A DNA stretch of 34,195 bases from HGM13006 sp964518645 (GTDB lineage: Bacteria; Bacillota; Clostridia; Oscillospirales; Oscillospiraceae), in NCBI GenBank assembly GCA_964518645.1, contig CAZFGL010000004.1:1-34195 (forward strand). Reading direction: 5' to 3'. Below the pieces are notes generated by a model. That model was not told the origin of the DNA, made no database searches, and saw nothing but the letters and a program-made list of their open reading frames with translations. A program made the position numbers and the translations under genes. Below are positions 16,990-23,595 of this stretch, in pieces (position 1 is the first letter of the stretch; every line of letters begins with the position of its first letter).

Positions 16990-17011
16990 GTCTCCCTTTT
17001 TCAAGGGAGAC
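16990..17011. repeat. Palindromic hairpin element in the azlC leader
   Basis: GTCTCCCTT (16990-16998) and AAGGGAGAC (17003-17011) form a perfect 9-bp stem with a TTTC loop inside the transcribed azlC leader. The same CTCCCTT...AAGGG theme recurs at the right end of the window, so this is probably one of a dispersed repeat family rather than a specific riboregulator. Confidence 0.6.
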
Positions 17012-17035
17012 AGGGGCACGGGGGATGTTGGGGTT

Positions 17036-17064
17036 ATTATACCAGAACTCTTCTGCACTGTAAA
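17036..17064 (-). promoter_or_regulatory. Promoter of azlCD
   Basis: On the minus strand TTTACA (17064-17059), 17 nt and TATAAT (17041-17036) with an extended TGG before it. The leader to azlC is about 90 nt and contains the palindromic hairpin. Confidence 0.82.
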
Positions 17065-17087
17065 GTATCAAAGAAAAAAATATTTCT

Positions 17088-17106
17088 CCCTCCATTTCGG
17101 GGAGGG
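17088..17106 (-). other. GC-rich hairpin upstream of the azlC promoter
   Basis: CCCTCC (17088-17093) and GGAGGG (17101-17106) form a short stem. Read on the minus strand it is followed within a few bases by ATATTTTTTT, resembling a weak terminator that would isolate azlCD from upstream antisense transcription. It could equally be part of a repeat element. Confidence 0.35.
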
Positions 17107-17151
17107 GCTGAAAAAACAACACACTCCGTCACAGGAAGTGCAAGTGGATGG

Positions 17152-17180
17152 TTGCAATCCTTAATATTCTTCGTTATAAT
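17152..17180 (+). promoter_or_regulatory. Promoter of the first OYE-type reductase
   Basis: TTGCAA (17152-17157), 17-nt spacer, TATAAT (17175-17180). A small CCCGGA/TCCGGG hairpin (17198-17214) directly abuts the ribosome-binding site in the leader. The layout matches the TTGCAT-N17-TATAAT promoter of the ferredoxin-flavoprotein gene. Confidence 0.82.
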
Positions 17181-17229
17181 GGTACTGTTATTATTAGCCC
17201 GGACTGTCTCCGGGAAGGAGGAAAAGAAT

Positions 17230-19356
17230 TTGAGCATTCGTTATTCTCATCTGCTGTCTCCCATTCAGGTAGGCAATGTTCTGTTTAAGAACCGTATGAC
17301 CGCCACCGCCGCAACCCCCCACTTTGTGCAGGGTACTGAGCCTTATCCCACTGAAAAGTGGATCACCATGATGGCCAACCGTGCAAAGAACGGCGCTGCC
17401 GGCGTATACATCAACCATCTGGAAAACGGCTCTCCTCAGGTATCCAGCATCGGCATGACCCCCGATCACTTCTCCATTATGGATACCCGTCAGACCTCTA
17501 CCCACAACTATCTGTGTCAGATGATCGACGCCATCCGCTACTATGGCTCCATCCCCGTCACCGGCCCTCAGGGCTCCTACACCAGAAGTGAGGAGCAGAT
17601 GATGGGTGGTCCTGGCGGTCCTGGTGGTCCTGGCGGTCCTGGTGGTCCCGGTGGCCCTGGTGGTCCCGGCGGTCCTGGTGGTCCCGGCGGTCCCGGTGGC
17701 CCCGGCGAAATGCCTGACATGTTCGGTGGCCCCTTTGAAGAGGGCGTTCCCGCTGTAAAGAAGTCCCCCATTCAGGTTCTGGAACTGGGACGCTGTGTCT
17801 GCAACACCATCACCAAGAAGCAGATGCAGGAATACATCGACACCTCCGTCAAGAGCGCACTGGAACTGAAGAGTCTGGGCTTCCAGATGTTCTCCTTCCA
17901 CAACGCTTACCGTGGTCACATCGGCGCTCAGCTGTGGAGCCCCCTGACCAACCAGCGTCATGACGAGTACGGCGCCGACTCCATCGAGAACCGCGCCCGG
18001 TTCCTGATCGAGTTCCTCGACGCCATGAAACAGTCTCTGGGCCGTGACTTCCCCCTGGAAGTTCTGGTCTCCGGCACTGAGCCCGGTGGCATCACCATCG
18101 CTGACACCGTTGCACTTGCACGGCTGCTGGAAGGCCACTGCGACGTACTGTCCATCCGCAACGGCGTACAGGATCCCCAGCATCCCACCGGCTTCACCTC
18201 CACCCGTGCCACCCGCTGGCCCAATGAAGAGGTCACCACCGCCGTTACTCAGGACTGCCATATGCGCGGTGCAAAGCTGCTCATCGGCGCAACTGCCGGT
18301 CTCCACGATGCTGACCTGTGCGAAAGCGTTATCCGGGACGGCAAGGCCGATCTGGTTCAGATGGCCCGCAGCTGGATCTGCGACAGCGAGTACGGCAAGA
18401 AGCTCTACGAGGGCCGTGGTGAGGACATCACCCCCTGCGTCCGCTGCAACAAGTGCCACGTTCCCAACGACACCGACAAGTTCCGTTCCTTCTGCTCCGT
18501 CAACCCCCTCATCGGTCTGGAAGACAAGATCGACCGCATGATCGCTCCTGTTGAGCGTGAAAAGAAGGTTGGCGTTGTCGGCGGTGGCCCCGCCGGCATG
18601 TACGCTGCCATGACTCTGGCAGACCGTGGCCACAAGGTCACCCTGTACGAGAAGGAAGCCAAGCTGGGCGGCCAGCTGGTTCACGCTGATTTCGCCTCCT
18701 TCAAGTGGCCTCTTCAGGATTTCAAGGACTTCCTTGCAAACCAGTGCTACAAGAAGGGCGTTGACATTAAGCTGAACACCGAGGCTACCCGTGAAATGCT
18801 GGAGCAGGAGAACTTCGATCATGTGATCGTGGCCATCGGCCCCGTGTTCACCAAGGCCAATATCCCCGGCGCTGAAAGCCCCAAGGTACTCACCACCATG
18901 GACACCTTCGGCCACGAGGACGAGCTACCCAAGAACATTGTGGTCATCGGCGGTTCCGAGACCGGCGTTGAGACTGCCATGAATCTGGCCGAAAAGGGTC
19001 ACAAGGTCACCGTGCTCTGCCGTCAGAAGTCTCTGGCCGCTGACGCCCCCCATGCCCACTATGTGACCATGCTGGAGGACGCATGGCTGAAGCTGGACAA
19101 CTTCTACTGGATCAAGGGCATCCAGAAGTATCTGTCCATCGACGACACCGGCGTTTCCTATGTGAACTACGAGGGCAAGGAAAAGCGCATCGACTGCGAC
19201 TGCGTGGTTATGTGCACCGGCGCCCGTCCCAACACCGAGGGATGCGCTGCACTCTACGGGGCTGCTCCCCGCACCGACTTTGTGGGTGACTGCTTCCGTG
19301 TGGGCAATGTCCACTTTGCTGTTACCACCGCCTTTGGCGCTGCAAATCAGATCTGA
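17230..19356 (+). CDS. OYE-type FMN/Fe-S/FAD-NAD(P) reductase with a (Gly-Gly-Pro)11 insert
   Basis: A 708-residue enzyme of the 2,4-dienoyl-CoA reductase/BaiCD/enoate reductase class. It has an N-terminal FMN TIM barrel (about 1-390), an Fe-S motif with Cys403, 406, 409 and 422 (C-x2-C-x2-C-x12-C), then GGGPAG at 451-456 and a second dinucleotide fold (VVIGGSETGVE) near 571. Such proteins pass hydride from NAD(P)H via FAD, Fe-S and FMN to an activated C=C bond. The barrel segment that usually reads HxxHGY reads H224-N-A-Y-R228, so substrate handling probably differs. Residues 126-159 are (GGP)11-G. The start is TTG 17230 with AAGGAGG at 17215-17221, matching the N-terminus of the paralogue at 29287. 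CGT/GGT-rich codons suggest strong expression. Confidence 0.9.
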   Translation: MSIRYSHLLSPIQVGNVLFKNRMTATAATPHFVQGTEPYPTEKWITMMANRAKNGAAGVYINHLENGSPQVSSIGMTPDHFSIMDTRQTSTHNYLCQMIDAIRYYGSIPVTGPQGSYTRSEEQMMGGPGGPGGPGGPGGPGGPGGPGGPGGPGGPGGPGEMPDMFGGPFEEGVPAVKKSPIQVLELGRCVCNTITKKQMQEYIDTSVKSALELKSLGFQMFSFHNAYRGHIGAQLWSPLTNQRHDEYGADSIENRARFLIEFLDAMKQSLGRDFPLEVLVSGTEPGGITIADTVALARLLEGHCDVLSIRNGVQDPQHPTGFTSTRATRWPNEEVTTAVTQDCHMRGAKLLIGATAGLHDADLCESVIRDGKADLVQMARSWICDSEYGKKLYEGRGEDITPCVRCNKCHVPNDTDKFRSFCSVNPLIGLEDKIDRMIAPVEREKKVGVVGGGPAGMYAAMTLADRGHKVTLYEKEAKLGGQLVHADFASFKWPLQDFKDFLANQCYKKGVDIKLNTEATREMLEQENFDHVIVAIGPVFTKANIPGAESPKVLTTMDTFGHEDELPKNIVVIGGSETGVETAMNLAEKGHKVTVLCRQKSLAADAPHAHYVTMLEDAWLKLDNFYWIKGIQKYLSIDDTGVSYVNYEGKEKRIDCDCVVMCTGARPNTEGCAALYGAAPRTDFVGDCFRVGNVHFAVTTAFGAANQI
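17605..17706 (+). repeat. 9-bp tandem repeat encoding (Gly-Gly-Pro)11-Gly
   Basis: Eleven imperfect copies of a 9-bp unit (GGTGGTCCT with third-base changes) lie in frame inside the OYE-type reductase gene. Copies differ only at synonymous positions. The unit length is a multiple of three, so slippage would change length without breaking the frame. Confidence 0.95.
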
Positions 19357-19368
19357 TTTCTCACATTT

Positions 19369-19400
19369 GGGCTGCTGCATATTTTGCAGCAGCCCTTTTT
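19369..19400 (+). terminator. Intrinsic terminator after the first OYE-type reductase
   Basis: GGGCTGCTGC (19369-19378) pairs perfectly with GCAGCAGCCC (19386-19395), followed by TTTTT. It starts 13 nt after the stop codon. Confidence 0.93.
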
Positions 19401-19436
19401 CTGTCTTTTCCGGAAATGTGAGAAAAAATGAACCTG

Positions 19437-19494
19437 TAGCGCAGATTTTGATAGCGCCCCCGGCATTGCATTCCCTATGGAAATTCGGTATAAT
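19437..19494 (+). promoter_or_regulatory. Promoter of the ferredoxin-flavoprotein gene with upstream direct repeats
   Basis: TTGCAT (19466-19471), 17 nt and TATAAT (19489-19494) give a leader of about 30 nt. Two TAGCGC copies (19437-19442 and 19452-19457, 15 nt apart) stand just upstream of the -35 and could be an activator site; that is only a suggestion. Confidence 0.75.
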
Positions 19495-19529
19495 ATTTTG
19501 TACCCAAACTAATTATCGGAGGGATTTCT

Positions 19530-21224
19530 ATGGCTTATGTAATCAATCAGGAGCTGTGTTCCTGCTGCCATCAGTGCCGTGCGGTATGTCCCGTGGGCGC
19601 AATCCATTTCAAGGGTGTAAAATATCAGATCGACCCGGATAAGTGCATCGAATGCGGTCTGTGCGCCGAAAACTGCCACAACTGCATCATTACAAAAATC
19701 GGTGAAACCCCCGCTGCACCTGCTGCCCACGAGCCTGTCTCCATGGACTGCGACGTGGTGATCTGCGGTGGCGGCGGTTCCGGCCTTGTGGCTGCCACCC
19801 GCCTTGCCCAGAGTGGCAAGAAGGTGATCGTTCTGGAGAAGAACGGTCAGTGTGGCGGCAACACCTGGTACGCAGGCGGTTTCCGCACCCATTATTCCAA
19901 GAAGCTGAAGGAAGCCGGAGAGCCGGACACCCGGGATGAGCAGATCCGGAAATTCCTCATTGAGACCCTGTGGAAGGAAGATCCCCAGCTGGTTTACAAC
20001 GTCTATCACGCCACTGAGGGGCTGATCGACTGGCTCATGGAGGACTGTGGCTGTGAGGAGGACTTTGTGGTTGGAACCACCCCCTTCGGTGGCAAGGGCA
20101 TGATGTTTGCCAACAAGACCGGCAGAAAGTTCAAGCGTATTGACACCTCCATCGGCCCCGGCGGTATGGGTTCCTTCCTGGTGGAGAAGATGCTGGATCA
20201 GCTGAAGAAGCTGGATGTACCGGTTCTCATGCGTCACGAGGCGAAGGAAGTTCTGAAGGACGCCTCCGGCAAGGTATGCGGTGTCCGGGCATGGGACGGC
20301 GGTGGCGATGTGGTCATCTCCGCAAAGGCCGTGGTGCTCTCCACCGGCTGCTTCTCCCACAATCCCGAGTATCTGGAAAAGGCCACCCCCGGGTTCTTCA
20401 ATCCCGGCGAGCCTGTCCACCGCTTCTCCGTACCCACCTGCACCGGTGACGGCATCACCATGGGCATGGCCGCCGGCGCAGACATCGACTGGGAGAACAC
20501 CAAGGCGCTGACCCTTGGCCCCGCCCACCATCCCTTCGGCTTCGCCGGTGTATGTATCTGTCGTGAGAGCGAAGTGGTCATGTTCAACACCCGTGGCGAG
20601 CGCTGGGCCAATGAGATGGACAACACCATGGCGCTGAGACATCTGTTCCTGAAACAGCCGGATTACATCTCCTGGGCTGTGGTTGACCAGAACATTCTGG
20701 ACACTCTGGGCAATCGTCTGGCAGATCAGGGTCGTGACGGCCCCGACGGTGTACGGATCCTGCGGGCATATCAGCAGGAGGCCGATGAAGAGGCCACACT
20801 GGACACCCCCGTCAAGAAGGCCGACACGCTGGAAGAGCTGGCTGAGAAAATGGGCGTACCTGTGGATACCTTCGTGGCACAGGTGCAGCACTACAACGAC
20901 ATGTGTCACGCCGGACGGGATACGGATTTCTTCAAGGATCCCAGATTCATGGTACCTCTGGAGAAGGGTCCCTATTACGCCTTCTTCGAGAAGCGGTTCC
21001 AGGAGAACGCCGCAGGCGGCATGAAGATCGACTCCCAGACCCGTGTCAAGGCTGTCTCCGGAGAGGTCATCCCCGGTCTGTACGCCACCGGCGACAACGC
21101 CAGAGGCATTCTCATCGGCGGTGACATGGGCACCGACTATGTGGAGCGGTATATCTCCGCCCTGACATGGTGTGTTGCCAGTGGCTTTATCGCCGCAGGC
21201 ACCATTGAAGCTGATCTGGCATAA
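19530..21224 (+). CDS. Ferredoxin-domain fumarate-reductase-like FAD flavoprotein
   Basis: A 564-residue soluble flavoenzyme. Residues 1-60 form a two-cluster ferredoxin: Cys10/13/16/20 followed by Pro, and Cys39/42/45/49, with extra Cys12 and Cys52. The rest is a FAD_binding_2 (succinate dehydrogenase/fumarate reductase flavoprotein) fold: GGGGSGLVAA at 80-89, GGNTWYAGGF, STGCFSHNPEY, NTRGERWANE (the place of the proton-shuttle Arg) and LYATGDNARG. The usual HHTMGG substrate motif is replaced by ENAAGGMKI, so fumarate is unlikely to be the substrate. There is no signal peptide, haem motif or FMN-attachment domain, so electrons probably come from cytoplasmic ferredoxin-type donors. GGAGGG at 19518-19523 supports the ATG. 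Confidence 0.88.
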   Translation: MAYVINQELCSCCHQCRAVCPVGAIHFKGVKYQIDPDKCIECGLCAENCHNCIITKIGETPAAPAAHEPVSMDCDVVICGGGGSGLVAATRLAQSGKKVIVLEKNGQCGGNTWYAGGFRTHYSKKLKEAGEPDTRDEQIRKFLIETLWKEDPQLVYNVYHATEGLIDWLMEDCGCEEDFVVGTTPFGGKGMMFANKTGRKFKRIDTSIGPGGMGSFLVEKMLDQLKKLDVPVLMRHEAKEVLKDASGKVCGVRAWDGGGDVVISAKAVVLSTGCFSHNPEYLEKATPGFFNPGEPVHRFSVPTCTGDGITMGMAAGADIDWENTKALTLGPAHHPFGFAGVCICRESEVVMFNTRGERWANEMDNTMALRHLFLKQPDYISWAVVDQNILDTLGNRLADQGRDGPDGVRILRAYQQEADEEATLDTPVKKADTLEELAEKMGVPVDTFVAQVQHYNDMCHAGRDTDFFKDPRFMVPLEKGPYYAFFEKRFQENAAGGMKIDSQTRVKAVSGEVIPGLYATGDNARGILIGGDMGTDYVERYISALTWCVASGFIAAGTIEADLA

Positions 21225-21240
21225 ATCATATAATACAAAT

Positions 21241-21269
21241 ATCGCCGCACCGATTTCCGGTGCGGCGAT
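21241..21269. terminator. Bidirectional terminator between flavoprotein and LysR genes
   Basis: ATCGCCGCACCG (21241-21252) and CGGTGCGGCGAT (21258-21269) form a perfect 12-bp stem with a 5-nt loop. Read plus, TTCTGCTTTC follows; read minus, ATTTGTATTATATG follows. The genes on either side converge. Confidence 0.88.
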
Positions 21270-21285
21270 TTCTGCTTTCATGCAA

Positions 21286-22209
21286 TTACAGTTTTGTGTT
21301 CAGGGGAGGCGCTGATACAGAGGCTTCCGCCTCTTCTTTGACCAGTGAAATAAAATTGCCGATCACCGGGTTGGGGTTATCCGGGATCCACATGAGGCCC
21401 TTGTCCATGGCATCGTCCTCCGCCAGAGGATACATACCGATGTCCTGATTGATGGACAGCATGTGGGATCTGTTAATAATGGTGGCGCACAGTCCCACAG
21501 AGGTCAGGGGAATGATGGATTCAAAATCGGTGAGCTGATTATAGGTCTTTCCCCGCTGGAACTGCATCCCCAACTCCACCCGCTGGCTTTCCACATAGGA
21601 ATCCAGAGAGGGGGCTTTGATGGGGATCTTCTCTGTAAACGCATCCAGCTGCTCCAGCGTCAGAGGTGCCTCCGGCGGTTCAATCAGATCCTTTCGCACA
21701 GCCAGCATCATAGGCTCCCTGGCATAGATCAGCTTTTCACACTCCGGGTAAAAGTGGTCATAGTGGATGATGGTATTGACAATATCCACCGTGCCATTTA
21801 AAAGCCCCTGATAAAGCCCCTTGAAGTTCAGCTTCGTGACCACCAGATCCACATTTCCCTCTGCTGACAGCCTCCGCAGGGCACGGGTCATCACCTGATC
21901 CATGGACTGGTCGGAAAGCACCCCGATCCGCAGTTCTCCCTCAATGCCCCGGTCGATCTTCTGTACCTCGGAGATCACATTGTCCAGCCCGTCTACCACC
22001 TGACGAAATCCATCCCGGAGTTTTCTTCCCGCATAGGTCAGACGGAAATAGTTGTTCTTCCGGTCGAAGATCTTTGCACCGATCTCATCCTCCAGCGTTG
22101 CCATCTGTCGGCTGACGGCTGATTGGGTCAGATTCAGGGTGGAGGCGGCTTCTGTAAAGCTCATACACTCCGCCACGGTCAAAAAGGTTTTGATTTGAGA
22201 TATGGTCAT
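21286..22209 (-). CDS. LysR-family transcriptional regulator
   Basis: A 307-residue regulator with the LysR N-terminal helix-turn-helix (MTISQIKTFLTVAECMSFTE, NLTQSAVSRQMATLE, IFDRKNNYFRLT). The effector-binding domain from about residue 90 opens with GELRIGVL. It is last in a minus-strand series with the small membrane protein (31 nt upstream) and the 5'-nucleotidase-C-domain protein. That series is divergent from the ABC transporter/OYE operon and this gene converges on the ferredoxin-flavoprotein gene. It is the best candidate regulator of the surrounding reductase genes, though the target and inducer are unknown. Confidence 0.93.
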   Translation of the reverse strand: MTISQIKTFLTVAECMSFTEAASTLNLTQSAVSRQMATLEDEIGAKIFDRKNNYFRLTYAGRKLRDGFRQVVDGLDNVISEVQKIDRGIEGELRIGVLSDQSMDQVMTRALRRLSAEGNVDLVVTKLNFKGLYQGLLNGTVDIVNTIIHYDHFYPECEKLIYAREPMMLAVRKDLIEPPEAPLTLEQLDAFTEKIPIKAPSLDSYVESQRVELGMQFQRGKTYNQLTDFESIIPLTSVGLCATIINRSHMLSINQDIGMYPLAEDDAMDKGLMWIPDNPNPVIGNFISLVKEEAEASVSAPPLNTKL

Positions 22210-22240
22210 TTCCGCAGGTTCCTCTCACAGCATGATTGCC

Positions 22241-22597
22241 TTACAGTCGGGGCATCTCCCGAAACCGGAGCACAGCCCCCAGCTTCCGGAATACGGGGGC
22301 ATGGAGGCGCTGTGCATATCTTTCTGCGCTCTCGTTATAGCAGGAGACGAATTCACCCCACCACTCCGGATCCCCGCAGTCGGATACCGCTCTGGCACCG
22401 GTCAATTCCGCCACCTGCTGATGGGGCTTCCGGGATGAGAAATGGATCCCGTACCACGCCTCGATGTCATCCCGGTTGCGTGTCCAGATCCGCTGGGTCT
22501 GGGTACGGAGCTTATCCAGATTCAAATACATCAATATGGCAACACAGATCAGGCACCACAGAACACAGGTCACAATAATCAGAAAATCATACAGCAT
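22241..22597 (-). CDS. Small membrane protein of unknown function
   Basis: I do not recognise this family. The product, about 118 residues, opens with one strong transmembrane helix (residues about 4-25), then a charged, Trp-rich cytoplasmic-type region (TQRIWTRNRDD, DPEWWGEF) and a basic C-terminus. I use the ATG at 22597; an in-frame ATG at 22618 would overlap the upstream gene's stop by 17 nt and add seven residues. Neither start has a strong ribosome site, so coupling to the upstream gene is likely. It lies between the 5'-nucleotidase-C-domain gene and the LysR gene. Confidence 0.65.
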   Translation of the reverse strand: MLYDFLIIVTCVLWCLICVAILMYLNLDKLRTQTQRIWTRNRDDIEAWYGIHFSSRKPHQQVAELTGARAVSDCGDPEWWGEFVSCYNESAERYAQRLHAPVFRKLGAVLRFREMPRL

Positions 22598-22601
22598 GTC
22601 G

Positions 22602-23408
22602 TCACCGTTTAAAGTCATAATATTTTTTGAAGGGATAGCTTCCCACTGCGCCGAAACAGATCAGCGCCACCAGAAGCAGCAGCGGGGAAATATGCAGGGA
22701 TTCAAAGATCCCGCTCTCTCTGCTGCCCCGGGTTCGGATACGGTCCATCCCGGGTGCCCCCAGGGGGCCATCCTGCTTTTCGATGTAGGAGGCCAGCGCA
22801 GAGGTCAGTGTCGCCTCCGGCAGAACCTGCCCTGTCACTCCGGCCCCGGAAAGAACCGGTTCCGTGGTACAGAGAAACAGCTGCCCCGAAGTATCATTCA
22901 AATCCAGTTCCTGCTCCCCGTACCGGATCCAGACGACCCGGTCACCCGATGGGGCGCTCAGGTCATACAGGAAGGAAAATCCGGAAATCTGCGGAAAGCA
23001 GTCAAACCGGGATGCCTCCCGATCCAGAGCCTCCTCCGGAGTGACCCGGGCAGCGGACACACAATACTCCAGTATGGCCCGAAGTTCCGCCGGGGAGACC
23101 ACAGCGGTATAAAGGGGCAGATCCTCTCCGAAAACACTGCGGCAGTCCTGGTACGTCACTTCTCCGCCCATGAGATTTGCGGAAAAGACACCGCCGTTGA
23201 TAATCACGGCATCGGCGTCGGAAACATACTGTGCTGCATCGGCGGCAGTCGCCCCCAGAGGGGTCTCCTCCAGCTGACTGTCCACATCTCCGGAGCTGAC
23301 CAGCAGCCCCCCCACAGTTCCAAGTGGCTCTGAACCTGCGCTCACGTTTCCACAAAGCAGGGAAACAGCAAAAATTACAGAACAGAATATCAGTATAAAA
23401 CGTTTCAT
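22602..23408 (-). CDS. Membrane-anchored 5'-nucleotidase C-terminal domain protein lacking the catalytic domain
   Basis: A 268-residue exported protein. It has a signal peptide at 1-24, a central domain of about 40-215 resembling the C-terminal substrate-binding domain of UshA-type 5'-nucleotidases (SDADAVIINGGVFSANLMGG, a leading-domain EVTYQDCRSVFG segment, FPQISGFSFLYDL), and a transmembrane helix near 242-258 followed by a basic tail. The metallophosphatase domain that normally precedes this fold (with its metal-binding His/Asp motifs) is absent. It may bind a nucleotide-like ligand outside the membrane, but not hydrolyse it. The start has no Shine-Dalgarno; see the promoter entry for a possible leaderless transcript. 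Confidence 0.75.
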   Translation of the reverse strand: MKRFILIFCSVIFAVSLLCGNVSAGSEPLGTVGGLLVSSGDVDSQLEETPLGATAADAAQYVSDADAVIINGGVFSANLMGGEVTYQDCRSVFGEDLPLYTAVVSPAELRAILEYCVSAARVTPEEALDREASRFDCFPQISGFSFLYDLSAPSGDRVVWIRYGEQELDLNDTSGQLFLCTTEPVLSGAGVTGQVLPEATLTSALASYIEKQDGPLGAPGMDRIRTRGSRESGIFESLHISPLLLLVALICFGAVGSYPFKKYYDFKR

Positions 23409-23414
23409 GATGAT

Positions 23415-23443
23415 ATTTTAACTTTTGCACAGGCCAAAGTAAA
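23415..23443 (-). promoter_or_regulatory. Candidate leaderless promoter of the minus-strand operon
   Basis: On the minus strand TTTACT (23443-23438), a 17-nt spacer and TAAAAT (23420-23415). The ATG begins at 23408, only 7 nt after the -10 box, where transcription would normally start. No ribosome-binding site is present between them. Confidence 0.6.
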
Positions 23444-23470
23444 CCGTTTTCCCCAACAAAAACGCACAGC

Positions 23471-23540
23471 CCTGCACGACTTTTTCGCATGCAGGAATGA
23501 CTTTTATTCGTTGGACAGGTGTGTTCCTGTCAGTTAAACT
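23471..23540 (+). promoter_or_regulatory. Putative promoter/operator region of the ABC transporter-OYE operon
   Basis: Contains TTGGAC (23511-23516) with TAAACT (23535-23540) at 18-nt spacing; an alternative -10, TATTAT, lies at 23555-23560. Overlapping the -35 is the inverted repeat GACAGG-N6-CCTGTC (23514-23531), and further up CCTGCA...TGCAGG (23471-23495). Placed between divergent operons, one of which encodes a LysR regulator, these are plausible operator sites. The exact promoter is uncertain. Confidence 0.45.
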
Positions 23541-23595
23541 AAACAGGAAACCGGTATTATCCCACCGGCATAAAACCAGATAAGGAGAATGGTAC

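Noticed and set aside
17605..17706. Short regular repeats considered as a CRISPR array
   Set aside because: The unit is 9 bp with no spacers and encodes an in-frame (GGP)n tract.
17194..18915. Long minus-strand open frame including a collagen-like Gly-Pro/Thr tract
   Set aside because: It is the antisense shadow of the OYE gene and its GGP repeat; no start signal or family motif.
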